Of a stretch of DNA of 64,000 nt, positions 36,998-45,897 are shown one piece after another; positions within the stretch are counted from its first letter, which is position 1; each line of letters starts with the position of its first letter. The translations under genes were made by a program, and so were the position numbers. Below the pieces are notes generated by a model. It saw only the letters and a list, made by a program, of their open reading frames with translations. It had not been told where the DNA came from and did not search any database. The DNA lies in assembly GCF_018918145.1 (NCBI RefSeq), contig NZ_JAHLPX010000001.1, forward strand, positions 62,001 through 126,000, in the 5' to 3' direction. Source of the DNA: Anaerotignum sp. MSJ-24. Its GTDB lineage: Bacteria > Bacillota > Clostridia > Lachnospirales > Anaerotignaceae.

Positions 36998-37426
36998 TTA
37001 AATTACATAATTTCCGCCGTCGTCCGGTCTTATAAGGTCAGCTATTGTTACACCTTCAAAAAAGTCGTCAATAAGCTTATATAGCTTTGTCCACATGTCT
37101 ATTGTTCGGCATTCCGCTGCTCTGGGACAGGTATTTACTTCGTTTTCAAGACAGGCAACAGGAGCAAGAGAACCTTCTGTTACTTTCAGGATTGACGCAA
37201 CCGTATATTCTTCCGGTGAACGGTTAAGTCTGTAACCGCCGCCTTTTCCTCTCAAGGATTCAACAAGTCCTTTTTTGCTTAAAACTCCGACTATGCTTTC
37301 AAGATATTTTTCTGATATTTCCTGACGCTTTGCAATATCCGCAAGCGGTATATAATCTCTGGTGTTGTGCTCTGCAAGGTCTATCATAACCCTTAAAGCA
37401 TAACGTCCTTTAGTTGATACCATCAT
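36998..37426 (-). CDS. Rrf2-family regulator, IscR-like with three cysteines
   Basis: A 142-residue winged-helix regulator (STKGRYALRVMIDLA opening; helix-turn-helix about residues 25-50; wing GKGGGYRLNRSP). C92, C100 and C106 lie where IscR binds a 2Fe-2S cluster, so iron-sulfur or redox sensing is likely. There is no isc or suf operon next to it. A paralogue at 54102 has cysteines at the same three positions. Tandem ATGs occur; the first, 37426, has GGAGG 9 bases upstream. Confidence 0.85.
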   Translation of the reverse strand: MMVSTKGRYALRVMIDLAEHNTRDYIPLADIAKRQEISEKYLESIVGVLSKKGLVESLRGKGGGYRLNRSPEEYTVASILKVTEGSLAPVACLENEVNTCPRAAECRTIDMWTKLYKLIDDFFEGVTIADLIRPDDGGNYVI

Positions 37427-37620
37427 TTCAATACACCTCCACTATAACCTATTATACTACAATGTTTATATTTTTTTCAATATAAAAAACATAGATATTA
37501 CTCCGATATTAAAATTATGTAAAATAAATAATCTAAAATGTAAATTACGGAATAGCGTTATACGTATACTATTGTACCAGGTTTCGAAAATGAGTTTACT
37601 CTACGCTTGACAAAGAGTAG

Positions 37621-37749
37621 TTATTTTTTACGGACGGAACAGAAATTAAGGCTTATGGGAATAATGATTTTCCGAAAAATTATAATGATGTTTTTGCCGA
37701 GTTCAATGATTTGATAGAAATTTCTTATACTCCTCAATATATTGAATGA
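37621..37749 (+). pseudogene. Remnant of a gene's 3' end
   Basis: An open stretch of 42 codons (DGTEIKAYGNNDFPKNY...YTPQYIE then stop TGA at 37747-37749) has coding-type composition but no start codon or ribosome binding site, and is cut off by an in-frame TAG at 37618. It looks like the C-terminal end of a lost protein. The family is not recognised. The rest of 37441-37852 shows no gene. Confidence 0.4.
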
Positions 37750-37852
37750 AATATACATGAAATAAATTTATAAAAATTTCATGCTTATGGGTGACATTCA
37801 TATTATTTTGTGCTAAAATACGAGAAAATTAAATAAAAGGGATGTGAAAGCC

Positions 37853-38317
37853 ATGAGTTATTCAAAGAATTTATCAAACATTATATTTACCGCAGCAGTT
37901 ATGGCATTTGCCCTTTCCGGCTGCGGAGGACAGCAGAACGCCGAATCCAAAGCCGAAACACAGGAGCGGTCCGAAACAGAGCCGGTTATAAAAGCCGAAT
38001 GGGAGGATCCTGCTGAGCAGTCGGCGATAGTATTTACTGCCGACGGAGATATAGTGGATTTTAAAACGCTCGAATTGACATTTGATAATGCCGACGACAG
38101 CGGAACGATGTTTTTCAAAACAAAAGATGCCGAAAACTACGGCGCACTGAAAGACGGCGAAGCAGTAACAGTCGGAATGGAAATGCTGGGCGATATACCA
38201 AACAATGGAATAGCTTATACATACGGCGATAATACAACAAAGTATTATTCGGTTGATATAAGCGGAAATGATGGCTCGGTTGTGCTGGCAGAATTTGCAC
38301 CGATGGCTGAAAACTAA
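37853..38317 (+). CDS. Small putative lipoprotein
   Basis: A 154-residue exported protein. A signal peptide with lipobox LSGC (Cys24) is followed by a Glu/Gln-rich linker and a compact beta-type domain of about 105 residues (AIVFTADGDIVDFKTLELTF...). No family is recognised; binding of a ligand or partner at the outer face of the membrane would be a guess. ATG 37853 is preferred over GTG 37844 because AAAAGGGA is too close to the latter. It has its own terminator and appears monocistronic. Confidence 0.7.
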   Translation: MSYSKNLSNIIFTAAVMAFALSGCGGQQNAESKAETQERSETEPVIKAEWEDPAEQSAIVFTADGDIVDFKTLELTFDNADDSGTMFFKTKDAENYGALKDGEAVTVGMEMLGDIPNNGIAYTYGDNTTKYYSVDISGNDGSVVLAEFAPMAEN

Positions 38318-38329
38318 ATAATTGACAGT

Positions 38330-38373
38330 AACCTCTGTGATAAAATTTGCTTTAATTTGTTGCAGAGGTTTTT
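38330..38373 (+). terminator. Intrinsic terminator after the lipoprotein gene
   Basis: AACCTCTG (38330-38337) pairs with CAGAGGTT (38363-38370) over a 25-nt loop, followed by TTT. Confidence 0.65.
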
Positions 38374-38477
38374 AATGTGTTAAGCAAATTTTTGTATAGT
38401 TATCATATATTCAGTGATTGAAAAAATATTCGTTTTCGCTTTTTATGACCGCATTGGTCAATGTATATGAAAGTAGG

Positions 38478-38535
38478 TTGACATGATATATATGTTAGTA
38501 TATACTAACTCATGTAAGTTAGTTATACCTAATAA
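38478..38535 (+). promoter_or_regulatory. Flavodoxin promoter with paired DtxR-like boxes
   Basis: TTGACA at 38478-38483 and TATACT at 38501-38506 with a 17-base spacer form a near-consensus promoter. The palindrome GTTAGTATATACTAAC (38494-38509) covers the -10 element, and a second site, TTAGTTATACCTAA (38519-38532), covers the start region, so both sites are placed for repression. The same pair occurs before the surface protein at 31526-31578. Confidence 0.65.
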
Positions 38536-38605
38536 CGACTTATCTTCCGGATACCGAAGCAACGGTATTCAAAGTTAATAATACATAACAGGAGGAATTT
38601 TTAAA

Positions 38606-39037
38606 ATGGACAAAGTAATTGTTGTTTACTGGTCACAGACAGGAAACACAGAAATGATGGCAAACGCTATCGGCGAAGGAGCAAAAGAGGCAGGTAAGGA
38701 AGCAGTTGTTGTAACACCTGACAAAGCTTCTCTTGATGATCTTAAAGCTGCTAAGGCTTTCGCACTCGGCTGCCCTGCAATGGGAGCAGAGGTTCTTGAG
38801 GAGGCTGAAATGGAGCCCTTCGTATGTGATGTAGAAAAATTCGTAGGCGGCAAAAGCATCGTTCTCTTCGGCTCATATGGCTGGGGCGACGGACAGTGGA
38901 TGCGTGACTGGGTAGACAGAATGAGTGCAGCCGGTGCAAACATTCTCGGAAACGAAGGAATTATGGCACACGAAACACCCGATGAGGCTGTTCTTGACGA
39001 ATGCAAAGCAGTTGGAAAACAGCTTGCATCACTCTGA
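38606..39037 (+). CDS. Flavodoxin (short chain)
   Basis: A 143-residue FMN electron carrier. The phosphate-binding loop YWSQTGNTE (about residues 8-16), the FGSYGWGDGQWM loop near residue 90 and a C-terminal helix match short-chain flavodoxins. In anaerobes it substitutes for ferredoxin when iron is scarce, which fits the iron-type boxes in its promoter (inference). It is acidic, as usual for a donor to Fe-S enzymes. AGGAGG is 9 bases before ATG 38606. Confidence 0.93.
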   Translation: MDKVIVVYWSQTGNTEMMANAIGEGAKEAGKEAVVVTPDKASLDDLKAAKAFALGCPAMGAEVLEEAEMEPFVCDVEKFVGGKSIVLFGSYGWGDGQWMRDWVDRMSAAGANILGNEGIMAHETPDEAVLDECKAVGKQLASL

Positions 39038-39136
39038 TATAGTTAGCAATATTATATGGGCAATATGCCCGATTTTTCCAAACTAAACCTAAAACCTTAT
39101 AAACCTTATACCTGATGTAAACTCTCTCTAAGTATA

Positions 39137-39181
39137 AACCTCTCCTTATTAGCCCCCAAGATTTTTTAAGGAGAGGTTTTT
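39137..39181 (+). terminator. Intrinsic terminator after flavodoxin
   Basis: A perfect 12-bp stem (39137-39148 with 39167-39178) with an 18-nt loop, then TTTTT. It also lies just beyond the stop of the minus-strand gene at 39198. Confidence 0.85.
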
Positions 39182-39197
39182 CGATTAATATATTTGC

Positions 39198-39728
39198 TTA
39201 AAGACTTGCTCCCAATGCACGTACATCAGCAAGCTTTGCGGCTTTTTCCATATCGCCTTTACCCATCATGCCGCCTATAGTGATAATGCCTTTGTCCTCC
39301 CATTTTAAGAAGGCTGTCATTGCCTTGTACTGTGCTATTGCGGCAGTAAACACACCGCCGTCTGCACCTGCGTCAAGAAGGAGTGCTGTTTTGTTGAAGT
39401 TGAAGCCGATTTTGCCATGTGCGTAAAGTCGGTCGATAACTGTCTTAAGCTGTGCAGTAATGTCGAACCAGTAGATTGGTGCGGCAAAAACAACCATGTC
39501 GGCAGTGTTAAGCTCGTCAAAAACAAGAGCCATATCGTCCTTCTGAACGCATACGCCGTCATGTGCAAAGCAATATTCGCATGCCATGCAGCCTTTGATG
39601 TTCATGTGTGCAATGTCGAGAATTTTTACCTCATGGTTTTTGCTTTTTGCGCCTTCGGCAAATGCCTCTGCCATTATTCTTGTGTTTCCATTTTTACGTG
39701 GACTTCCGTTTAAAACTACGATTTTCAT
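39198..39728 (-). CDS. NADPH-dependent FMN reductase / flavodoxin-like oxidoreductase
   Basis: A 176-residue flavodoxin-fold protein. LNGSPRKNGNTRIMAEAF is the FMN phosphate loop; GCMACEYCFAHDGVC is a cysteine-rich segment typical of the iron-sulfur-flavoprotein-like subgroup, though spacing here is closer to the simple reductases. APIYWFDITAQLKTVIDR is the conserved flavin contact. The electron acceptor is unknown. AGGGGGA precedes ATG 39728. It is convergent with the flavodoxin gene. Confidence 0.85.
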   Translation of the reverse strand: MKIVVLNGSPRKNGNTRIMAEAFAEGAKSKNHEVKILDIAHMNIKGCMACEYCFAHDGVCVQKDDMALVFDELNTADMVVFAAPIYWFDITAQLKTVIDRLYAHGKIGFNFNKTALLLDAGADGGVFTAAIAQYKAMTAFLKWEDKGIITIGGMMGKGDMEKAAKLADVRALGASL

Positions 39729-39860
39729 TTATTGTTCCCCCTAAGCTTTTTATTTTATATTTTAAACTATGGAAATATAATTTTCAATTAATATACTTTA
39801 TTGCCAGTCGGCAATCTTACAAATTCATTTTGCGGCTTTACAAGTCGCGGGGTTGTTTTG

Positions 39861-39907
39861 CGAGGGAGGACGCGCTTAGAATTGCGAAGTCCGCCTGTCC
39901 TCCCTCG
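39861..39907. repeat. GC-rich hairpin in an intergenic region
   Basis: An 11-bp perfect inverted repeat (CGAGGGAGGAC at 39861-39871 with GTCCTCCCTCG at 39897-39907) with a 25-nt loop, much richer in GC than its surroundings. An ORF read through this region contains the kind of peptide seen when repeats are translated, and is not a gene. The whole gap 39740-40240 otherwise holds only this element and the repeat at 40038. Confidence 0.6.
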
Positions 39908-40037
39908 TGCTCCCTCCTTTCCGGACACGCACAAGTTACTGAAAAACCTAAATCTCGCAGGAATACTGCTCGATTTTTAACGGTTTTTATACTTTAGGTG
40001 TGTTCAAGTTGGGAGAATTAATTTTAATTTTTCCCCT

Positions 40038-40120
40038 AACTACATTCGTTAGAATGTAGTTAATCAAAGTTTAGGTCAAGCCTTTTTAAAGGCTTGTGGG
40101 TTTAAGGGCAACGCCCTTAG
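40038..40120 (+). repeat. Dispersed structured intergenic repeat, copy 1 (type A)
   Basis: Three consecutive hairpins: AACTACATTC/GAATGTAGTT (40038-40061), CAAGCCTT/AAGGCTTG (40077-40096) and TAAGGGC/GCCCTTA (40103-40119), joined by AAAGTTTAGGT and TGGGTT. Copy 3 at 45981 is almost the same, with compensating changes in the second stem. Copies 2 and 4 share the middle hairpin design. Confidence 0.85.
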
Positions 40121-40240
40121 GTCTTATCGTTACAATAAAGTATACTTTTTGGACAAAGCCATAAAACAGTTTATTTTAAAATCATACATATTGATATATA
40201 ATTTATTACAGTTTGAAATTTTGTAAGGAGTGTAATACCG

Positions 40241-41086
40241 ATGAAAATAGGCGTTGTTGATGTTGGCGGCGGAATGCGCGGAATATACGGAGCCGGAGTG
40301 TTTGACCGCTGTATAGATGATAAGGTTACATTTGATTACGGCATAGGCGTATCTGCCGGAAGTGCCAACATTTCTTCCTTTATGGCAGGTCAGCGAGGAA
40401 GAAATAAGGTGTTCTTCGGAGATTATTCCTTCCGAAAGGATTATATGAGCTTTCGCAATTTCATTAAAAAAGGCTCATATCTTGATGTTGAATATATATA
40501 CGGAGCTTTGAGCAATGCAGACGGAGAATATCCTCTGGATTATGAAAAAATAATCGCAAATCCTATGGAATTCGTTATAGTTACCTCTGAGGCTGTCAGC
40601 GGAAAAACAAAATATTTCCACAAATCCGATATTCACCAGGACGACTATGGTGTTTTCAAGGCATCTTCATCAATACCGGTTGTTTGTAAACCGTTTTATA
40701 TAAACGGAACTGCATATTATGACGGTGCTCTCGGCGATCCCGTTCCGGTTCAAAAAGCTTTGGACGATGGCTGTGATAAGCTTGTTGTTGTTCTTACAAA
40801 GCCGAGAGATACAGTCCGTCAGCCGGAAAAGGATACGAAGCTTGCAAAGCTGCTCAAAAGAAAATATCCTAAGGCGTCCTATAACATGGCTCATAGAGCG
40901 GAACGATATAATAAAGGTGTAGATCTTGCCAAAAAGCTTGAAAAGGAGGGAAATGCGATTATTGTCGCTCCCGACAGCATAGAAGGTATGAAAACGCTTA
41001 CCACAAGCCATGAGGCATTTGATATGCTTTATAAAAAAGGTTATAATGACGGTGCTGTTATAAAATCCTTTGTCAGTGGAAATTAA
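40241..41086 (+). CDS. Patatin-like phospholipase
   Basis: A 281-residue protein of the patatin family, probably a cytoplasmic lipid acyl hydrolase. It carries the oxyanion loop GGGMRGIYGAG (9-19), the nucleophile elbow GVSAGS (about 37-42, Ser40) and the catalytic Asp in YYDGALGDPVPV (about 160-170), so the Ser-Asp dyad is intact. No signal peptide. Similar to bacterial YjjU-like single-domain patatins. AAGGAG is about 11 bases before ATG 40241. Confidence 0.9.
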   Translation: MKIGVVDVGGGMRGIYGAGVFDRCIDDKVTFDYGIGVSAGSANISSFMAGQRGRNKVFFGDYSFRKDYMSFRNFIKKGSYLDVEYIYGALSNADGEYPLDYEKIIANPMEFVIVTSEAVSGKTKYFHKSDIHQDDYGVFKASSSIPVVCKPFYINGTAYYDGALGDPVPVQKALDDGCDKLVVVLTKPRDTVRQPEKDTKLAKLLKRKYPKASYNMAHRAERYNKGVDLAKKLEKEGNAIIVAPDSIEGMKTLTTSHEAFDMLYKKGYNDGAVIKSFVSGN

Positions 41087-41168
41087 TTTCTTGAATTGTA
41101 CAATGCTTACATATATAATATATGGTTGTGGCATAAGCTATTATTAAGGCTTATGCGGAGATGATTAT

Positions 41169-42323
41169 GTGTACAATAAAAAGAATATACGGCTCGGAGT
41201 AAGCGTTGTATGTACATTGTGTACGGCACTTATTATCGGCGGAGTTATCCGCTCGGAAAAGGCACAGCAGACAAAACAGGCATTTTTTGAGCCTGAATAT
41301 ATGCAGATGTCCGAAAAAGCGTCGATTATTGCATCTATGCTCGAAAAGAATTATATAGAAAATTTTGACGATACAGAGCTTTCGGAAAAAATGTATGCGG
41401 CAATGACAGATGCCATGGACGATCCATATACATGCTATCTCACAAAGGAGCAAATGACGGCATTCACCGATGATTCCTCCGGAAGGATGAGCGGCATTGG
41501 TGTTGTTATTGCCGAAGAGGATGGCCATTGCATAATAAAAGAGGTACTCGAAGACTCTCCGGCGGAAAAAGCCGGCATAAAAGCCGGTGATATAATAACG
41601 GAAATAGACGGAACCGATGTATCGGGTATGCCTATAACCGAAATATCTGCAATGACAAAGGGCGTTGAAAACACAAATGTAAATATATCCGTTATGCGAG
41701 GAACAAAAAGGCTTGATTTTAATGTTGAACGAAAGAGCATTGAGCTTAAATATGTTACCGGAAAATGCGACGGCAATATCGGATATATAAAAATAACGGA
41801 ATTTTCACAGGTTGCGGCAGAGCAGTTCAAAACAATGCTTGCCGACCTTGAAAAACAGAATATAAAAGGACTTATAATAGATTTGAGAAACAATCCCGGC
41901 GGAATAATTGATGTTGTTGCGGAAATTGCGGACACAATTCTTCCCGAAGGGCTTATTACATATACGGTTGATAAATACGGAAACCGAAGGGATATTCTGT
42001 CTGCCGAAGGTGAGCTGGATATGCCGGTTGCCGTTCTTGTAAACGGCGGCTCTGCGTCTGCCTCGGAGCTTCTGGCAGGTGCATTGCAGGACAGAAAAAA
42101 GGGTATTATAATAGGTACACAGACCTTTGGAAAAGGAATTGTACAGGGACTTTATTCTCTTAGCGACGGTTCAGGCTTAAAGATAACTATACAGAAATAT
42201 TACACTCCCAACGGAGTCTGCATAAACGGAATAGGAATTACTCCGGATTATGTCATAGAAAATGACGGAAATGAAGATTTGCAGTATAATAAGGCTATGG
42301 AGCTTTTGAAAACAAAGGATTAA
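41169..42323 (+). CDS. S41-family C-terminal processing peptidase
   Basis: A 384-residue membrane-anchored protease of the CtpA/Tsp type. An N-terminal membrane segment (about 8-26) is followed by the CTP helical part, a PDZ domain (SGIGVVI...AGIKAGDIITEIDG, about 100-180) and the catalytic domain with Ser near 295 (GGSASASELLAGAL) and Lys near 321 (QTFGKGIVQ), the Ser-Lys dyad. Start GTG 41169 is 8 bases after GGAG; ATG 41167 is out of frame. It leads a run with rnz and tsaD in the same direction. Confidence 0.92.
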   Translation: MYNKKNIRLGVSVVCTLCTALIIGGVIRSEKAQQTKQAFFEPEYMQMSEKASIIASMLEKNYIENFDDTELSEKMYAAMTDAMDDPYTCYLTKEQMTAFTDDSSGRMSGIGVVIAEEDGHCIIKEVLEDSPAEKAGIKAGDIITEIDGTDVSGMPITEISAMTKGVENTNVNISVMRGTKRLDFNVERKSIELKYVTGKCDGNIGYIKITEFSQVAAEQFKTMLADLEKQNIKGLIIDLRNNPGGIIDVVAEIADTILPEGLITYTVDKYGNRRDILSAEGELDMPVAVLVNGGSASASELLAGALQDRKKGIIIGTQTFGKGIVQGLYSLSDGSGLKITIQKYYTPNGVCINGIGITPDYVIENDGNEDLQYNKAMELLKTKD

Positions 42324-42334
42324 GGATTGATACT

Positions 42335-43243
42335 ATGGTAGATATAGCATTACTGGGAACGGGTGGAATGATGCCCATGCCGGAAAGATTTCTTTCATCA
42401 ATGATGATGAGATTAAACGGAAAATTAATATTGACTGACTGCGGCGAAGGCACACAGGTTTCGCTGAAAATGCTCGGCTGGGGCTTTAAGGCGATTGATG
42501 TTATCTGCTTTACGCATTACCATGCCGACCATATATCCGGTCTGCCGGGAATGCTCCTTGCCATAGGAAATTCGGGAAGAACCGAGCCTGTCAAGCTTAT
42601 GGGCCCGACAGGACTAAAGCGTGTTGTTGACGGTTTAAGGCTTATATTTCCGGAGCTTCCTTTTAAGCTTGAGTATATCGAAATAGACGATTGCAGTAAA
42701 AAATATGAATTTGATGATATAATAATAAGCACCTGCGAAGGTGACCATAGAATAAAATGTCTCGGCTATCGTTTTGACATTCCGAGAAAGGGAAAGTTTT
42801 CGGTTGAGAAGGCACAGGCATTGGGACTTCCCGTTAAGGCATGGTCAATACTCCAAAAAGGCGGAGAATTTGAGATGGACGGAAAAATATATACCGGAGA
42901 TATGGTGCTCGGTGAGCCGAGAAAAGGCATAAGCATCGCTTTTTCGACTGATACACGTCCTGTAAATGCACTTATTGACCTTGCAAAAAATACGGATCTT
43001 TTCATATGTGAAGGTATGTACGGCGATGATGAAAAACGCAGTAAAGCACTTGAATACCATCATATGCTGTTTTCGGAGGCGGCAAAGCTTGCCAGAGCGG
43101 CAGGAACAAAGGAGCTCTGGCTTACACATCTCAGTCCGTCCATGTCCGAGCCTGAGCAGTATATAGACAATGCCAGAAAAATATTCGCAAATACGGTTGT
43201 CGGTCTGGACAGAATGACAAAGCGTATTGATTTTGAGGAGTAA
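42335..43243 (+). CDS. rnz: Ribonuclease Z
   Basis: It cuts the 3' trailer of pre-tRNAs. The 302-residue metallo-beta-lactamase-fold protein has the FTHYHADHISGLPG zinc motif (about 59-72), a PTGLKRVVDGL segment, CEGMYGDDE and a final LTHLSP. A tRNase Z exosite segment is visible in the variable middle part, and the length fits the short form. The gene starts 11 bases after the S41 peptidase gene. No CCA is encoded in the one tRNA of this window, a situation in which RNase Z is needed. Confidence 0.9.
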   Translation: MVDIALLGTGGMMPMPERFLSSMMMRLNGKLILTDCGEGTQVSLKMLGWGFKAIDVICFTHYHADHISGLPGMLLAIGNSGRTEPVKLMGPTGLKRVVDGLRLIFPELPFKLEYIEIDDCSKKYEFDDIIISTCEGDHRIKCLGYRFDIPRKGKFSVEKAQALGLPVKAWSILQKGGEFEMDGKIYTGDMVLGEPRKGISIAFSTDTRPVNALIDLAKNTDLFICEGMYGDDEKRSKALEYHHMLFSEAAKLARAAGTKELWLTHLSPSMSEPEQYIDNARKIFANTVVGLDRMTKRIDFEE

Positions 43244-43261
43244 TTACGGAGGAAAGCAGAA

Positions 43262-44311
43262 ATGAATGCAGAAATAAACGAAGGAGAAAAAAAGGATATA
43301 TATATTCTTGCCATAGAAAGCTCATGCGATGAAACAGCGGCGTCGGTTGTTAAAAACGGCAGATATGTCCTTTCAAATATAATTTCGTCACAGATAGATT
43401 TGCATACGCTTTACGGCGGAGTTGTGCCGGAAATAGCGTCAAGAAAGCATATAGAAAATATAGATGCGGTTATAACCGAGGCAATGAAGGAGTCCGGAAA
43501 AACTTTTGATGATATAGACGCAATAGCCGTAACATATGGCCCCGGACTTGTCGGAGCACTTCTTGTAGGGCTTGCAGAGGCAAAGGCACTTGCTTACGCA
43601 CTGGGAAAACCGCTTGTCGGCGTTCATCATATAGAAGGACATATTTCGGCAAACTATATACAGGACGTTAATTTTGAGCCGCCCTATATGGCACTTGTTG
43701 TTTCCGGCGGACATACAAACCTTGTATATGTTGAGGACTACGGAAAATACGAAATAATGGGAAAAACAAGGGACGATGCCGCAGGAGAGGCCTTTGACAA
43801 AGTAGCCAGAGTTATCGGCATGGGCTATCCCGGTGGTCCTAAGATAGAAAAGGCGGCACGTCTGGGAAACAAGGACGCAATAAAGTTTCCGCATGTGTTC
43901 CTTGACGGCGATACTTATGATTTCAGCTTCAGCGGACTTAAGTCGGCGGTGCTTAATTATGTAAACAAAATGAATATGCTCGGTGAAAAGATAGTGCCGG
44001 AGGACGTTGCGGCGTCTTTCCAGTATTCGGTAATAGACGTTCTTGTTACAAAAACAATGAAGGCTGCGGCAGAAAAGGGCATAACAAAGATTGCAATGGC
44101 AGGCGGTGTTTCGGCAAACTCGGCACTCAGAGAGGCTATGCAGAAGGCCTGTGATGAGCATGGATATTCGCTCAATATTCCTGCACCTATTCTCTGCACA
44201 GATAATGCGGCAATGATCGGTGCGGCAGGATATTATGAATATATCGCCGGAAGACGTGACGGATTGGAGCTTAATGCAGTACCGAACCTTAAGCTCGGAG
44301 AGCGAATTTAA
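43262..44311 (+). CDS. tsaD: tRNA N6-threonylcarbamoyltransferase catalytic subunit
   Basis: TsaD transfers the threonylcarbamoyl group to A37 of ANN-decoding tRNAs, together with TsaB and TsaE, which are not in the window. The 349-residue ASKHA-fold protein shows [13 protein letters not shown], the metal-binding HHIEGH (about 121-126), [27 protein letters not shown], and [16 protein letters not shown] is a few bases before ATG 43262, and the stop overlaps a candidate small ORF (TAATG). Confidence 0.95.
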   Translation: MNAEINEGEKKDIYILAIESSCDETAASVVKNGRYVLSNIISSQIDLHTLYGGVVPEIASRKHIENIDAVITEAMKESGKTFDDIDAIAVTYGPGLVGALLVGLAEAKALAYALGKPLVGVHHIEGHISANYIQDVNFEPPYMALVVSGGHTNLVYVEDYGKYEIMGKTRDDAAGEAFDKVARVIGMGYPGGPKIEKAARLGNKDAIKFPHVFLDGDTYDFSFSGLKSAVLNYVNKMNMLGEKIVPEDVAASFQYSVIDVLVTKTMKAAAEKGITKIAMAGGVSANSALREAMQKACDEHGYSLNIPAPILCTDNAAMIGAAGYYEYIAGRRDGLELNAVPNLKLGERI

Positions 44312-44400
44312 TGAGATATTTAATTGCCGCATTTATCTTTGCGGTTTACTATTTTGATTTAAACCTTAAAACTTCATTTGAAGAATGCAATTTTAAATAA
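44311..44400 (+). CDS. Candidate 29-residue membrane peptide coupled to tsaD
   Basis: An ORF of 29 codons whose ATG shares a base with the tsaD stop codon and ends at TAA 44398-44400, just before the repeat copy at 44403. It has one hydrophobic segment (YLIAAFIFAVYYF) and a charged tail. No proper ribosome binding site of its own; coupling to tsaD is possible. No family is recognised and a chance ORF cannot be excluded. Confidence 0.3.
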   Translation: MRYLIAAFIFAVYYFDLNLKTSFEECNFK

Positions 44401-44402
44401 TA

Positions 44403-44463
44403 AAATTTAGGTCAATCCTTTTTAAAGGATTGCAGGGTATGGGACAGAGTCCCATGGCTTTAA
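44403..44463 (+). repeat. Dispersed structured intergenic repeat, copy 2 (type B)
   Basis: AAATTTAGGT leads into the hairpin CAATCCTT/AAGGATTG and then ATGGGAC/GTCCCAT (44439-44455). It matches copy 4 at 47664-47725 (opposite strand) closely and shares the first hairpin plan with copies 1 and 3. Confidence 0.85.
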
Positions 44464-44473
44464 GAATTTATAT

Positions 44474-44500
44474 CCCTTGCTCTAATGGGCAAGGGGTTTT
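44474..44500 (+). terminator. Terminator-like hairpin before the MATE gene
   Basis: CCCTTGC (44474-44480) pairs with GCAAGGG (44489-44495), followed by GTTTTA. It probably ends the S41-rnz-tsaD transcript. Confidence 0.65.
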
Positions 44501-44535
44501 ATTCGGTCAAAATTAGATATTACAGAGGAAAAACA

Positions 44536-45891
44536 ATGGAAAAAACTAAATCAAACTTAATGACGGAGGGAAACATAGCAAAGCAGATACTTATGTTTTC
44601 CATTCCGCTTATATTGGGTAACCTTCTTCAGCAGCTTTACAGCACAGCTGATTCAATAATAGTCGGCAACTATGTCGGCAGTAACGCTCTTGCGGCAGTC
44701 GGCTCAAGCACATCGCTTATATATCTGCTTATCGCTTTCAGCCAGGGTGCATCGGTCGGCGCAGGCGTCGTTGTGTCGCAGTATCTCGGCGCAAAGGATA
44801 AAAAAGGCGTAAATTCGGCAGTACATACAGCAATAGCAATTTCTATAATTCTCGGAATTGTGCTTACAATCGGTGGTATGCTTTTGAGTATTCCTATATT
44901 GCATTGGATGAATACTCCCGATGAGGTTTTTGTCGATTCATCGGTTTATCTCAAAATATACTTTGGCGGTGTTGTATTTAACGTAATATATAACATGGCG
45001 TCCGGTATACTTAATGCGGCAGGCAATTCAAAGAAATCTTTATTCTGCCTTGCCTGTGCCTCGGTAACAAATATTGTGCTGGATATTCTGTTTATACGAG
45101 TGTTTAATATGGGTGTTGCCGGAGCGGCAATAGCAACTGATATAAGCCAGCTTGTTTCAAGTGTGCTTGCAATAATATATCTTGTCCGTGCAAAGGCAGA
45201 TTATCGCCTTGAGCTGAAAAAGATACGTCTTGATAAGGATATGGTTAGTCTTATAGTAAAAATAGGTCTGCCGACAGGCATACAGAACATGGTTATTTCG
45301 TTCTCAAACGTGCTTGTGCAGTCAGGCGTAAACGGCTACGGTGCGTCTGCAATGGCTGGCTACGGTGCATATCTCAAAATAGATGGCTTTAATATACTTC
45401 CGGTTATGAGCTTTAGTATGGCGGCAACAACCTTTGTCGGTCAGAATTACGGTGCCGGAAAAATGGACAGGGTAAAAAAGGGTATGCAGACAACACTTGT
45501 AATGGGACTTATATATACTATTATAACAGGTATACTTCTTCTAACCTTCTCGTACAGTATAATGCACCTTTTCACACATGACGAAGAGGTTATAAGACAG
45601 GGACAGATTGCTATGAAATATTTCTGCCCGTTCTATTTCATAATCAGTATATTGCAGGGATTAGCCGGAACGGTAAGGGGAACAGGAAAAACAGTGCCGC
45701 CTATGGTTGTACTTCTTATATCAATGTGCCTTTTCCGTATATTCTGGATTAAGCTCATATTACCGTACTTTTTCAGCTCAATCGAAGGAATTTATATATT
45801 GTATCCGGTTTCGTGGACAGTCGGTGTAATACTTATGTTGCTATACATGAGAAACGGAAAGTGGCTGACACCAAAAACAACAACCGCATAA
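44536..45891 (+). CDS. MATE-family efflux transporter
   Basis: A 451-residue membrane protein with about twelve segments in two homologous halves; the opening LMTEGNIAKQILMFSIPLILGNLLQQLYSTADSIIVGNYVG and a central GMGVAGAAIATD-like turn are typical of MATE (NorM/DinF-type) exporters, which move drugs or metabolites with Na+ or H+. The substrate is unknown. The ORF is open from 44485, but ATG 44536 has AGAGGA about 8 bases upstream and the usual N-terminus, so it is chosen. Confidence 0.9.
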   Translation: MEKTKSNLMTEGNIAKQILMFSIPLILGNLLQQLYSTADSIIVGNYVGSNALAAVGSSTSLIYLLIAFSQGASVGAGVVVSQYLGAKDKKGVNSAVHTAIAISIILGIVLTIGGMLLSIPILHWMNTPDEVFVDSSVYLKIYFGGVVFNVIYNMASGILNAAGNSKKSLFCLACASVTNIVLDILFIRVFNMGVAGAAIATDISQLVSSVLAIIYLVRAKADYRLELKKIRLDKDMVSLIVKIGLPTGIQNMVISFSNVLVQSGVNGYGASAMAGYGAYLKIDGFNILPVMSFSMAATTFVGQNYGAGKMDRVKKGMQTTLVMGLIYTIITGILLLTFSYSIMHLFTHDEEVIRQGQIAMKYFCPFYFIISILQGLAGTVRGTGKTVPPMVVLLISMCLFRIFWIKLILPYFFSSIEGIYILYPVSWTVGVILMLLYMRNGKWLTPKTTTA

Positions 45892-45897
45892 AAATAT

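Noticed and set aside
39608-39997. A 129-codon plus-strand ORF (ACPPSCSLLSGHAQ-type peptide)
   Set aside because: It begins antisense within the flavin reductase gene and runs through the GC-rich hairpin; the peptide is what translated repeat DNA gives. No ribosome binding site.
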